A stretch of 64,000 nucleotides of DNA from an uncultured Poribacteria bacterium (GCA_958296125.1 OY282444.1:744001-808000), one strand, 5' to 3'; shown: positions 16,306 to 25,558, numbered from the stretch's first letter. Numbers and translations are program-made. Notes: generated from the letters alone by a model not told the origin.

Positions 16306-18477
16306 ATGACGAGATGGATGCAAGTTGCACAAAGATCAGAGGTTAAACATGGTGAAAGCAAAGTGGTTAAGCTGGGGGACGAGCGCGTGGCAATATTCAA
16401 CGCCGATGGAAAATTTTATGCCATCAACAACACATGTCCACATCAGGGGGGGCCGCTTGGAGAGGGCGTTTTGGACGGAGAGAGCATCACCTGTCCCTGG
16501 CACGAATGGAAGTATGATCTAAAAACTGGCTGTCCCATTGTTACGCCAGCTGTTAAAACTTACGCGATCCAGATTGATGGAGAAGCAATTCAAATCGCTG
16601 TCAAGTCCAAGGAAGAATCGCTTGCCCAACAAGACACAGTGACTTCTAAGGGAGAAGCAACAACCAATCCGGTCTATGAGATTCTTGAACAAATCAACCT
16701 CGGCAAGACACTTGATGAAGTGTTCGAGAATATTTACGTTGGGCTTCAGGCCGTTGTGCCGCACAGTCGTTTGGGCATTGCACTCATTGACGAGTCATCA
16801 GGCAGGTTGGTGCAGGTTAAAACAAAATCTGATCGTAAGATCGTTTTGGACAACGGCTTTTCAGCACGGATCGCCGGATCGACCCTTGAGGGCGTTTTGG
16901 AATCGGGAGAAGCACGGATTATTGATGATTTTCGAGAAGTTCTCGAAAAACGTCCCAGTGCCTGGACCCGGCTTATGGTTGCAGAAGGCATGCGCTCAAA
17001 CCTGACGCTACCCCTGAAGGTAGGTGGAAAGCCGATTGGCGTTGTATTTTTTACCAGCGCAATCCCCCGGGCGTTTTCAGAGGCGCACGGCGAGTTTCTT
17101 AAACAGATCGCCGGACAACTTTCCATCCTGATCGAGAAGGGCCGATGGGTTAGCGAGCTCGCACAGAGCAACGCGCGATACCGTATCCTTTTTGAGATGT
17201 CCAACGACGCAATCTTCATTTGTCCTGCTCCCTCCGAGCCCTTTGTGACGGTCAACGAAAATCTGTGCATCTGGCTGGGGTACACACATCAGGAGCTCTC
17301 CAATCTATCATTGTACAATCTGATGAGGGGCGAAGAATTTCAGCGGGTCTCCCAACTGCTGGAGAAACTTATCCCTCAAGGAACACCAATCACTTTTGAA
17401 ACAGAACTCTCGAAAAGAGATGGGGGCACACTCCCGCTGGGGATGCGGGTGGTCGGCATTGAGCACGGCGGGGAGCGGTTTATCCAGGGGTTCGTCCGTG
17501 ACCTCTCAGAGGTAAAAGCTCTCAACGAACAATTGAAAAGTCTTTACACATTTGAAAAACTCATCGGTAAAAATCGACAAATGCAGGAAATCTATGAACT
17601 GATTCAACAGGTGGCACCGATGTCGACGACCGTGTTGATTCAGGGTGAGAGTGGCACCGGAAAAGAGTTGGTTGCCAACGCGATTCACCATCGAAGTGAG
17701 AGGACAGATGAAACGTTTGTGAGTGTCAACTGTGGGGCGTTGGCAGAGAGTCTCCTCGAAAGTGAGTTGTTCGGCCATGTAAAGGGAGCATATACAGGCG
17801 CGACCACAACACGACAGGGACGGTTTGAGATGGCGGATAAGGGGACGATTTTTCTGGACGAAATCGGAGATCTAAGCCCTGCCATGCAGGTAAAGCTGCT
17901 GAGAGTCTTGCAGGAGAGAGCGTTTGAAAAGGTTGGGTCATCTCATACGCAAAAGGTAGACGTGCGAATCATCGCTGCGAGCAATCGCAATCTGAAAGCC
18001 GCAATTGAGTCAGGGGATTTCCGGGAAGATCTCTACTACCGGCTGAACATTGTGTCAATTCAGTTACCACCGCTGCGGGAAAGACGGGATGATATCCCCC
18101 TCCTGATTGAGCACTTTATCCAGAAATTCAATCGACACACCCAGAAGTCCATTCAGGACGTTTCTCCTGAAGCATTAGATATCCTAATGGAGTACCCGTA
18201 TCCCGGCAATGTGCGACAGTTAGAAAATATCATCGAGCACGCTTTTGTCAAATGTCCGGGCGAGCGCATCGAAAAGAAACATCTACCCACAGAACTAATT
18301 GCACCTAAGAACGACATTGTAACACTGGTGCTCAGGGGCGAAAATCCCCTCGCCACACTGGAGCGGGAATTGATTCAACGGGTTTTAGAACAGTGTGACG
18401 GCAAACCGAAGTTGGCTGCGAAACGTCTAGGCATTAGCCGTACCACCCTGTGGCGACGGCTCAAGGTAGAAAAGTGA
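16306..18477 (+). CDS. Sigma54-dependent activator with N-terminal Rieske domain (Rieske-GAF-PAS-AAA+-HTH)
   Basis: 723 aa. Residues ~1-105 form a Rieske ferredoxin domain with Cys44/His46 (CPHQGGPLGEG) and Cys63/His66 (CPWHEWKYDLKTG). Next come a GAF domain (~125-290), a PAS domain (~295-410) and a sigma54-interaction AAA+ domain (~420-650). The AAA+ part has Walker A GESGTGKE, the sigma54-contact loop GAYTGA (a Phe-to-Tyr variant of GAFTGA), Walker B GTIFLDEIGD and the arginine-finger region. The last domain is a Fis-type HTH (KLAAKRLGISRTTLWRRL). It should remodel sigma54 RNA polymerase in response to a redox or ligand signal sensed by the 2Fe-2S, GAF and PAS modules. No response-regulator receiver is present. 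GGGAGGG precedes ATG. I saw no clear GG-N10-GC promoter nearby, so its targets are unknown. Confidence 0.94.
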   Translation: MTRWMQVAQRSEVKHGESKVVKLGDERVAIFNADGKFYAINNTCPHQGGPLGEGVLDGESITCPWHEWKYDLKTGCPIVTPAVKTYAIQIDGEAIQIAVKSKEESLAQQDTVTSKGEATTNPVYEILEQINLGKTLDEVFENIYVGLQAVVPHSRLGIALIDESSGRLVQVKTKSDRKIVLDNGFSARIAGSTLEGVLESGEARIIDDFREVLEKRPSAWTRLMVAEGMRSNLTLPLKVGGKPIGVVFFTSAIPRAFSEAHGEFLKQIAGQLSILIEKGRWVSELAQSNARYRILFEMSNDAIFICPAPSEPFVTVNENLCIWLGYTHQELSNLSLYNLMRGEEFQRVSQLLEKLIPQGTPITFETELSKRDGGTLPLGMRVVGIEHGGERFIQGFVRDLSEVKALNEQLKSLYTFEKLIGKNRQMQEIYELIQQVAPMSTTVLIQGESGTGKELVANAIHHRSERTDETFVSVNCGALAESLLESELFGHVKGAYTGATTTRQGRFEMADKGTIFLDEIGDLSPAMQVKLLRVLQERAFEKVGSSHTQKVDVRIIAASNRNLKAAIESGDFREDLYYRLNIVSIQLPPLRERRDDIPLLIEHFIQKFNRHTQKSIQDVSPEALDILMEYPYPGNVRQLENIIEHAFVKCPGERIEKKHLPTELIAPKNDIVTLVLRGENPLATLERELIQRVLEQCDGKPKLAAKRLGISRTTLWRRLKVEK

Positions 18478-18690
18478 CAGTTACGTTTTCAATCAGGCCT
18501 GACTTGAAAATCCAGGCGTGAAACATGAAACGTAAAAAACCGCCTCGCTGCCACTTCAAGTCTTACGCTACACACCGGGGCACTTCCCATTGCCATTAAT
18601 TGGAGTGCCCCAGCTCTTGCGCGATGATATACGATTTAAGTTTTGATTGCTAACAGAACCAAATTTAGGTGATTAACCTTGAAAAAACAT
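18478..18690. other. Intergenic region after the Rieske-sigma54 gene, with hairpin
   Basis: No ORF is supported. A perfect 8-bp stem GGGGCACT/AGTGCCCC (18577-18611, 19-nt loop) has no T run, so it is a possible processing or weak termination structure. Two TGAAAC half-sites (18519-18533) lie just after the stop. Confidence 0.45.
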
Positions 18691-18720
18691 TTGACCCATT
18701 CCGCAGGCTGGTGTTACAAT
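18691..18720 (+). promoter_or_regulatory. Candidate sigma70 promoter for the FGE-fold gene
   Basis: TTGACC, 18-bp spacer, TACAAT, about 86 bp before ATG 18807. It probably also serves the two following genes. Confidence 0.55.
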
Positions 18721-18806
18721 TCTTTTAATTTCGGCATATCGTTGCGTTTTGTGCATTACACATCATCTTTAATCTGCCTCGGATTATCACGAGCGGATAT
18801 ATTGCC

Positions 18807-19562
18807 ATGTCAGCACAGCAAGAGATTACGATCCAGCTGCTAAACTATCCATTGGTCTACATCCCTGAAGGATCCTTCTTCATGGGAACGCTTCCGACAG
18901 GATTAAGAAAAACTGACCATGAGGAACCGCAGCGTACAGTGACGCTCAACGCTTACTATATCGGTAAATTCTCCGTGACTAATGTTCAGTATGCTCAGTT
19001 CGTGGAAGATACAGGGTATTATCCGCCGCGTTTTCACACCGATTCGCGCTTCAATGCGCCGGACTGTCCTGTGGTTGGTGTCAGTTGGCACGACGCATGG
19101 GCGTTTCTGAGGTATCTCAATGAATTAACAGACGAAGCGTATCGTCTGCCGACAGAAGCGGAGTGGGAGAAAGCAGCGCGAGGCACCGATAGACGAGAGT
19201 ATCCGTGGGGAAACGAATGGGACCCATCCAAAGCGAATTCGTCGGAAACTCGTCTCAAGCGAACAACGCCTGTTGACAGCTATCCGGAGGGCATCAGTCC
19301 CTATGGGTGTTACAATATGGGCGGAAATGTGTACGAGTGGTGCATAGACTGGTTCCACCCGGAGACTTATCGATACGCGCCGGCACAAAATCCCCTAGGT
19401 CCAGCCGAAGGCAGGCGCAGGGTCATTCGGGGAGGTTCATGGGTGCCGCGGGGGCAATTTGCGGCGCGATGTGCCAACCGTGCAGCGTATGAACCGATAG
19501 AGATGGTGCATAATGTTGGGATTCGGATTGCAAAGTCGGCTTCTCAATCAAACTCAAGATGA
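18807..19562 (+). CDS. FGE/SUMF1-fold protein lacking the active-site cysteines
   Basis: 251 aa, a single FGE-sulfatase domain: IPEGSFFMGTL, YYIGKFSVTNVQYAQFVED, PVVGVSWHDAWAF, RLPTEAEWEKAARG, YPWGNEWDP, GNVYEWCIDWF, RVIRGGSW and NVGIRI. True formylglycine-generating enzymes have two redox cysteines shortly after RGGSW. Here the segment reads VPRGQFAARCANR, with Pro and Gly/Gln where those cysteines should be. It is therefore probably not a sulfatase activator; FGE-fold proteins also serve as binding modules or iron-dependent enzymes. No sulfatase is in the window. It is followed after 18 bases by a VWA membrane protein. Confidence 0.85.
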   Translation: MSAQQEITIQLLNYPLVYIPEGSFFMGTLPTGLRKTDHEEPQRTVTLNAYYIGKFSVTNVQYAQFVEDTGYYPPRFHTDSRFNAPDCPVVGVSWHDAWAFLRYLNELTDEAYRLPTEAEWEKAARGTDRREYPWGNEWDPSKANSSETRLKRTTPVDSYPEGISPYGCYNMGGNVYEWCIDWFHPETYRYAPAQNPLGPAEGRRRVIRGGSWVPRGQFAARCANRAAYEPIEMVHNVGIRIAKSASQSNSR

Positions 19563-19580
19563 ACAAAAGCAGGTGATTCC

Positions 19581-21131
19581 ATGTTACGTCCCAGAAATAC
19601 TCGTCGAGCCTTTATCTGCTCGCTCGTCATTCACCTCATTGCTGCAGCAATCCTGATCCATCTACAGATTAAGCAGCTTCAACTACCCTCGTCCGATAAC
19701 GCCGTTCTGGTTGACATCACCCATTTCCAACGGACGGTGGTTGTCCCACCCAAGCAGGTCGAGCCGCCGCCTCCTGAACCTCCAAAGGTTGTTTCGGAAG
19801 CTCCTACCCCTAAGCCAAAACCCGCATCTATGAGCGATTGGCTGACGGTTGATTCGTTCAAGACCAATCAGCGTGAGGCGATTGAATCGAAAATTGATTC
19901 ACCTCCCGCCTCGGATAACGTTGGACCTGTCTCTCAACCACAATTAACCTCAAAAGTACGTCCAGATTTCAGGTCCCTGACCATTACAGCGGTAGATTTA
20001 CCGAGAGAGGACTCCGAAAAGGGGGGCCCCCTAGCGTCATATCAGGATATCAATGTGAATGAAGGCGGCAGCAATCTATCAGAAAGCTCTCCTGAGATCG
20101 GTGTGGCGCAGTTGCGCGTGGGGCGAAAACGAGGCGAGACGCTTGGGGGGATGTCTATCGGAAATTCGGGGGGTAGCATTCCTTCGGGCACCTCTGCGGG
20201 GGACAACTACATTCAGATGATGACTGAACTTGCCCGAAACCTGACAGATGCGGCGATCGTTCAGAAGATCGATTTGGTTTTTATCATCGACAAAACCGGG
20301 AGCATGGAAGACAATGTCCGGGGTATTCGCGCTTACATTGACCTCTTTTTCGAGCATTTCACACGCTTAGGACACGATGCAGCCTTCGGCTTGGTAACAT
20401 TCGCCGATGCCATGAAAAAAAAGCCAAAGGTTCAGGGTGTCACAACGGATCACGGCAAATTCAAAAATTGGCTTTACAAAATCAAGTTTGAAGGCGGCGG
20501 GGATCTCGCCGAATCGGGCTTGGAGGCGTTGATGGCTGCGCTACACAAGGCTAAATTTCGAGGCAACACCCAACGATTTTTCATCCTTGCGAGCGATGGT
20601 GTCTTCCACGATGCAGATTACGACGGCAGATCGGAATATAGTCAAGATGAGGTTATCGAAGCCTTACAAGACAACAGGATTCGCGTTGATGTCATTGGGC
20701 TGAATTTCCTCCCCATCAAACAGATTGCTTGGGCAACGGGGGGCACTTGGCGAGCCATTCCCGGCAGGGGTTATCTGGAGCACATTCCGCGAACGCTCAC
20801 AGCCAAAATGCTCTCTGAACTTGGTGCCCTGAGTGCCAACGAAGATGGACTGGAGGCGGATGAGGTGGTTGTCTACATCCGTCGCGACCCGCGTCCAACA
20901 TGGATCGAGGTCACATGGAAAGTGCTCAACCCGTTAGGTGAGCGATGCTATGGTCCTTTCTCACAGCGTCTTGATATCCCAAACGATGGCTCAGAAGTCG
21001 TGCGGTTTACCCCTCCCATTGATGTCAATCAATTCCGAGCCGCAGCAGGGGCATACACCATTATCTACCACCTCGAAAACAATCTCGGACATCGCAGCAT
21101 TTTACGTCGCACCCTTGAATACGGAGGTTAA
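19581..21131 (+). CDS. Membrane-anchored, TonB-like proline-rich VWA protein
   Basis: 516 aa. The N-terminus has a single membrane segment (RAFICSLVIHLIAAAILIHL). A TonB-like Pro/Lys/Glu-rich span follows (VEPPPPEPPKVV, ~residues 55-80), then a low-complexity Ser/Gly region. A VWA domain (~residues 228-420) has a MIDAS of the form DKTGSM and further conserved acidic/Thr positions (TFAD, ASDGVFHD). A beta-rich C-terminal domain (~430-516) may be Ig-like. It may span the periplasm and bind metal-dependent partners. It forms an operon with the FGE-fold gene and overlaps the ribosome-binding site of the next gene. Confidence 0.85.
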   Translation: MLRPRNTRRAFICSLVIHLIAAAILIHLQIKQLQLPSSDNAVLVDITHFQRTVVVPPKQVEPPPPEPPKVVSEAPTPKPKPASMSDWLTVDSFKTNQREAIESKIDSPPASDNVGPVSQPQLTSKVRPDFRSLTITAVDLPREDSEKGGPLASYQDINVNEGGSNLSESSPEIGVAQLRVGRKRGETLGGMSIGNSGGSIPSGTSAGDNYIQMMTELARNLTDAAIVQKIDLVFIIDKTGSMEDNVRGIRAYIDLFFEHFTRLGHDAAFGLVTFADAMKKKPKVQGVTTDHGKFKNWLYKIKFEGGGDLAESGLEALMAALHKAKFRGNTQRFFILASDGVFHDADYDGRSEYSQDEVIEALQDNRIRVDVIGLNFLPIKQIAWATGGTWRAIPGRGYLEHIPRTLTAKMLSELGALSANEDGLEADEVVVYIRRDPRPTWIEVTWKVLNPLGERCYGPFSQRLDIPNDGSEVVRFTPPIDVNQFRAAAGAYTIIYHLENNLGHRSILRRTLEYGG

Positions 21132-21135
21132 GACA

Positions 21136-22116
21136 ATCATACATCACGTTGCAGCCCCTACGGTATCCGAGAAACAAATTGCAATCAATGCGGTATTGAA
21201 GGCAATACAACTGTGTCAGCAAGTGCAGGCTGACATGGTGAACACAGATACAGTGGAGAAAGCGGATCGAAGCCCTGTGACTGTGGCAGATTTCGGATCA
21301 CAAGCTTTAATTTGCCAAGCCGTTGGTGAGGCGTTTCTAGAAGATGCCATTGTTGCCGAAGAGGATTCTCAGGCATTGAAGGAAAACCCTCAACTGATGC
21401 AGCGTGTAACCGGATATGTTAGCAGTTTTGCCGAAGGGACAGTCTCAACCCAAACGGTCTGCGATTGGATTGATCGGGGCAACGGAAAAGTGGGAGAGCG
21501 TTTCTGGACCCTAGACCCCATTGATGGCACGAAAGGATTTTTACGAAGAGATCAATATGCCATTGCGTTAGCGTTGATTATTAATGGAGAGGTAAAACTC
21601 GGGGTGCTAGGCTGTCCAAATCTACCACAGAAATTGGACACCCCGCGGGCGCAACGCGGCTGCCTTTTCGTCGCTGAGAAAGATAAAGGCACGCGGATGC
21701 TTTCGCTGGACAAGAAGTTCTCAGAACAGATTCAAATCTCCCTGACCACAAACCGTTTTGCGGAGAGTGTTGAATCTAGCCACAGCGACCTAGACGCTCA
21801 CGCACAAATTGCACAGCAGGTCGGTATTATCGAGCCACCGATCCGGATGGACAGTCAGGTGAAGTATGGGGTGCTTGCACGGGGCGAAGCGTCCGTTTAT
21901 ATTCGTCTGCCGAACCCCGCGACACCAGATTACCGTGAGTGTATCTGGGATCATGCCGCCGGACTAATAGTGGTGGAAGAAGCGGGCGGGATGGTAACGG
22001 ATGTCGATGGACGTGCGCTTGGTTTCTCGCAGGGGAGACGGATGACAGTCAATCGTGGAATTTTAGCGACGAATGGAGAACTGCATCTGCAGCTGTTGGA
22101 GTGCATCCGTAGGTAA
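21136..22116 (+). CDS. 3'(2'),5'-bisphosphate nucleotidase (HAL2/CysQ family), apparently starting at ATC
   Basis: About 327 aa of the inositol-monophosphatase fold: SPVTVADFGSQALI, VAEEDS, the metal-binding LDPIDGTKGFLRR, and WDHAAGLIVVEEAGG. The family dephosphorylates PAP, the by-product of sulfonation and PPTase reactions. No ATG, GTG or TTG lies at the expected start. GGAGG (21123-21127) is followed eight bases later by in-frame ATC (21136), with ATA next. An in-frame ATG at 20938 would put 66 unrelated residues inside the VWA gene and is unlikely; TTG 21196 would remove the first helix. The gene overlaps the end of the VWA operon. Product is sure, start is not. Confidence 0.88.
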   Translation: MIHHVAAPTVSEKQIAINAVLKAIQLCQQVQADMVNTDTVEKADRSPVTVADFGSQALICQAVGEAFLEDAIVAEEDSQALKENPQLMQRVTGYVSSFAEGTVSTQTVCDWIDRGNGKVGERFWTLDPIDGTKGFLRRDQYAIALALIINGEVKLGVLGCPNLPQKLDTPRAQRGCLFVAEKDKGTRMLSLDKKFSEQIQISLTTNRFAESVESSHSDLDAHAQIAQQVGIIEPPIRMDSQVKYGVLARGEASVYIRLPNPATPDYRECIWDHAAGLIVVEEAGGMVTDVDGRALGFSQGRRMTVNRGILATNGELHLQLLECIRR

Positions 22117-22146
22117 ATTCACAATTGAAATTGACAGCGAAACCGT

Positions 22147-23151
22147 TTAATCCACGGCTTGCGCCATTGCCGGAATCTCAACCCCTTGCTCGCTCCAAAA
22201 CCGATACGCCCCACGATGCAGGGGAATCACAAACGCTTTCGGTGCATTTTCGAGCGTCATATCCTTCGCGGCAGGGGTGGTGGTTACTAGGGTTTGATGC
22301 CCCGCCTGAGCGTAGACATGCCGCAGGATGGTATGAACTGTTTCCTCGCTGATGTCCTTGTGAGCGATGAGGACTGTCGGCATTAGGAGCGTGTTCACCG
22401 GCTGGACGTTTTTGTACACCTTCTCAGGCAGCGTGCCCGACAAATAGAAGGGATATTTCTCGTAAAATCCGTACTTTTTAGCGGGTGCGTCGAAGTCAAT
22501 TAGGCGGATAGATTTGATCTCGGAGACATAAATAATAGCGGCATTGGGAGCACTAACGAGCCATTGAAAACCGTCTACCTGCCCATCGCGCAGGGCATCA
22601 CTACCTGCGGTCCCTCCTTTATAAACCGGCGTGAACTTGCCGTGAATGCCAGCGAGCTTCGCAAGACGTTCGAGTGTCTGTGCAGAGCCTGACCCCGCTG
22701 GGCCCATCGCAATCTTCTTCCCGACGATATCCTCAAATTGATGTATATCGCTGTTCGCCAAGGTGCTAAATTGATTGTAAGCGATGTAAAGCAGCGTTAT
22801 CACTCGAATATTTTCCTTCTTTCCCTCTTCGGCAAAGACCTCTTGCCCATGATATCCAAGATAAACATCAGATGCAAACGCGACGCCCATGTAGTCCCCG
22901 CTCCTGTTGACGCGACGTACATTTTCAATTGATCCGGCGGACGCTTCGACCGAGATTCTGATGGTGGGTTCTGCTTTTGAAACGACAGCCCCAACCCCGC
23001 TTGCAAACGGTGAAAAACTCCCCCCGACCGCCCCACCGAGGATGGAGATCCATAACTGTTTGTCCCCATTTTTCTGATTATCGCAGCCATATATCAGCAG
23101 ACTCAGCGCACAGAAAATAGATAACCCTAAATGAAACTTTTGTCGTTGCAT
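22147..23151 (-). CDS. TAXI-family TRAP transporter substrate-binding lipoprotein
   Basis: 334 aa. A lipoprotein signal (LSLLIYGC, Cys ~23) is followed by the TAXI family pattern: ISILGGAVGGSFSPFASGV near the start, EASAGSIENVRRV, IAMGPAGSGSAQTLERL, and the C-terminal IPLHRGAYRFWSEQGVEIP. It should bind a small organic acid or amino acid and deliver it to a TRAP permease, but no DctM or fused permease gene is nearby. It lies 20 bases downstream of an SDR gene in the same direction. AAAGGAGG precedes the ATG. Confidence 0.9.
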   Translation of the reverse strand: MQRQKFHLGLSIFCALSLLIYGCDNQKNGDKQLWISILGGAVGGSFSPFASGVGAVVSKAEPTIRISVEASAGSIENVRRVNRSGDYMGVAFASDVYLGYHGQEVFAEEGKKENIRVITLLYIAYNQFSTLANSDIHQFEDIVGKKIAMGPAGSGSAQTLERLAKLAGIHGKFTPVYKGGTAGSDALRDGQVDGFQWLVSAPNAAIIYVSEIKSIRLIDFDAPAKKYGFYEKYPFYLSGTLPEKVYKNVQPVNTLLMPTVLIAHKDISEETVHTILRHVYAQAGHQTLVTTTPAAKDMTLENAPKAFVIPLHRGAYRFWSEQGVEIPAMAQAVD

Positions 23152-23171
23152 TTTGCCTCCTTTATTGAAAG

Positions 23172-23882
23172 TTACGCTCTACCATAGACCGGAATCGCTG
23201 CCCCGTTGATGATAGCGGCAGCGTCGGAAACGAGGAATAGGATGACTTTGGCGATGTCGTCGGGCGAGACCCAGCGGGAGTGATCTTCGTCGGGCATTCC
23301 CCCACGGTTCGCAGGCGTATCAATGATGCTCACCAGCAAGGAATTGACGTTAATCCCCAAATCTTTGACTTCCTCCGCAATTGATTCTGTGAGAATCCGC
23401 ACCCCATTTTTGGAAACGGAATAGGCACCCAATCCGGCAGCCCCACTTAACCCTGCACGCGCAGAGGTATTCACAATCTTCCCAGATTTCCGCTCAATCA
23501 TGTGCGGTAAAACCGCTTTGCAGCAGAGAAAAATAGATTTTAGATTCAGATCCATCATGAAATTCCATCGTTCCTCATCCATTTCGGCAACTGGGATGCC
23601 GCCGACAAAGCCGCCGACCGTATTCACTAAAACGTCGATCTGACCGAATTTGTCCAAGGTGGTTTGGACGAAGTTTTGAACTTCAGTTTCAACTGTCAGG
23701 TCTGCGCGCACCAGCATTACTTGCGCTTTGAGGTCAGCAATCTGACGCTCAAATGGTTCGATATTGCGCTCAGAGGTGTAAGGGACTGCAACTTGGTAAC
23801 CTTCTTTGAGAAAGGCTTCCGTGACGACAGTTCCCAACGCACCGGTACCGCCAGTGACAATCGCGAATCGTGTTTCAGCCAT
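23172..23882 (-). CDS. Short-chain dehydrogenase/reductase
   Basis: 236 aa from ATG 23882 (AAAGGA seven bases upstream; an in-frame ATG at 23900 lacks a site). It is a classical SDR with TGGTGALG cofactor loop, NTVGGF in place of NNAG, and an active site with Ser in NTSARAG and YSVSK (Tyr/Lys). The Rossmann order is intact. The substrate is unknown. It is probably cotranscribed with the TAXI receptor downstream, so it may act on the imported compound; that link is inference. Confidence 0.88.
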   Translation of the reverse strand: MAETRFAIVTGGTGALGTVVTEAFLKEGYQVAVPYTSERNIEPFERQIADLKAQVMLVRADLTVETEVQNFVQTTLDKFGQIDVLVNTVGGFVGGIPVAEMDEERWNFMMDLNLKSIFLCCKAVLPHMIERKSGKIVNTSARAGLSGAAGLGAYSVSKNGVRILTESIAEEVKDLGINVNSLLVSIIDTPANRGGMPDEDHSRWVSPDDIAKVILFLVSDAAAIINGAAIPVYGRA

Positions 23883-23974
23883 TTTACAATCCTTTCCCAT
23901 ATGATGGGTGAAACAGATTTAGGTCTAGTACTTTATGGGAATCGGAGTTTGCTTTGAATTCATCTCATTTGCGA

Positions 23975-25558
23975 TTAGATTTTGGGACCCGCCGCTCGGA
24001 CAGCTGCTGTCACGCTGCCGGTAAATTGCTCAAAGTTTTCAGCAAACATCTTAGCGAGTTCTAGCGCTTGGACATCGTAAGCCGCACCATCTTTCCATGT
24101 GTTGCGTGGTTTGAGGACTTCAAACGGCACACCTTCGCAGGTAGTTGGGACATGGATTCTGAAAATCGGGTCCGGTTCCGTTGGGACATCCGCCAGTTTA
24201 CCCTTCAAAACTGCGTCAACGATAGCACGGGTATAAGCGATTTTCATTCGTGCACCTTCGCCATAGGCACCACCACTCCAACCGGTGTTTATCAACCAAC
24301 AATCTACCTGATGTTGATTAATCTTTCCCCCAAGCATATTGGCATACACAGCAGGATCGAGGGGCATAAATGGATCACCAAAGCAGGAACTGAAGGTTGC
24401 CTCGGGTTGGTCTCCCAATCCCTGCTCAGTGCCGGCAACCTTCGCGGTATATCCCGAAAGGAAATGGTACATCGCTTGTTCAGTTGTTAATTTGGCAACG
24501 GGAGGCATCACGCCAAACGCATCGCAGGTGAGCATGATTAGATTCTTTGGATGGCCGCCGACACCTTCCGGAACGATATCATCGAGATGGGTAGTTGGGT
24601 AGCCTGCACGCGTATTCTCGGTTAATGAGTCATCATCAAGGTCAATCTGCCGCGTTACCGGATCGAGAATCACGTTTTCCAGCACTGTCCCAAATTTGTG
24701 TGTACAGGCATAAATCTCCGGCTCTGCCGCTTTGGAGAGGTTGATTGTTTTCGCGTAGCATCCGCCCTCAAAGTTAAAAACGCCGCGCTCACTCCAACCG
24801 TGCTCATCATCGCCGATAAGATGTCTCCCCGCCGCGGAGGAGAGCGTTGTTTTTCCTGTTCCAGACAACCCGAAGAAAAGGGCAACATCTCCATCGGGTC
24901 CGAGGTTCGCCGAGCAGTGCATCGGCAGCACCCCCTGACTCGGCAACAGGTAGTTCAGGTATGTGAAAACCGATTTCTTTATCTCTCCAGCGTACCTCGT
25001 TCCACCAATAAGCACCAAATTCCGCTTAAAGTTCACAAGGATGAAGGTCTCCGAGTTGGTGCCATGTAATTCAGGATTAGCGTGAAGCCCCGGGAAATCA
25101 ATAATTGTAAAGTCAGGCCCACGGTCTGGGGACAACTTATTGGCGGAGATGAGGAGACATTGGGTAAACAGGCTGTGCCACGCATATTCGGTGATGGCAC
25201 GAACGGTGATACGGTGCTGCGGGTCAGCACCAGCATAGCAATCTTGAACAAAGACATCACGCCCCTGGATGTAGGTTAGCATGTGATTATACACGCGATC
25301 GAAGTACTCTTCGGAAATGGGACGATTGACTTTGCCCCACCAGACCTTATCTCGGTTTGACGATTGTTTCACGATAAACTTGTCGTTGGGTGAGCGGCCC
25401 GTGTGGGGGCCTGTTTCAACGATAAAAGGACCAAATTGAGCAATTTGCCCTTCGCCCCGTTTGAGGGCTTCTTCATATAGCATGGGTGTTGATAAATTCC
25501 AATATATATTTTTAGTATTTTTGATTTTATGATCTCTCAATAGCTGGGCTTTGCTCAT
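23975..25558 (-). CDS. pckA: Phosphoenolpyruvate carboxykinase (ATP)
   Basis: 527 aa from ATG 25558, which has AGGAG six bases upstream; a start at 25582 would add eight residues without a site. It converts oxaloacetate and ATP to PEP, ADP and CO2. Visible motifs are TGPHTGRSPNDKF, the P-loop GLSGTGKTTLS, the metal site IGDDEHGW, GCYAKTINLS and NTGWSGGAYGEGARMKI. Length and motifs fit the bacterial ATP type. It implies gluconeogenic growth. Confidence 0.96.
   Translation of the reverse strand: MSKAQLLRDHKIKNTKNIYWNLSTPMLYEEALKRGEGQIAQFGPFIVETGPHTGRSPNDKFIVKQSSNRDKVWWGKVNRPISEEYFDRVYNHMLTYIQGRDVFVQDCYAGADPQHRITVRAITEYAWHSLFTQCLLISANKLSPDRGPDFTIIDFPGLHANPELHGTNSETFILVNFKRNLVLIGGTRYAGEIKKSVFTYLNYLLPSQGVLPMHCSANLGPDGDVALFFGLSGTGKTTLSSAAGRHLIGDDEHGWSERGVFNFEGGCYAKTINLSKAAEPEIYACTHKFGTVLENVILDPVTRQIDLDDDSLTENTRAGYPTTHLDDIVPEGVGGHPKNLIMLTCDAFGVMPPVAKLTTEQAMYHFLSGYTAKVAGTEQGLGDQPEATFSSCFGDPFMPLDPAVYANMLGGKINQHQVDCWLINTGWSGGAYGEGARMKIAYTRAIVDAVLKGKLADVPTEPDPIFRIHVPTTCEGVPFEVLKPRNTWKDGAAYDVQALELAKMFAENFEQFTGSVTAAVRAAGPKI

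Noticed and set aside
20938-21135. ATG 20938 as the start of the bisphosphate nucleotidase
   Set aside because: The 66-residue extension lies inside the VWA gene, has no ribosome-binding site and does not resemble the family.
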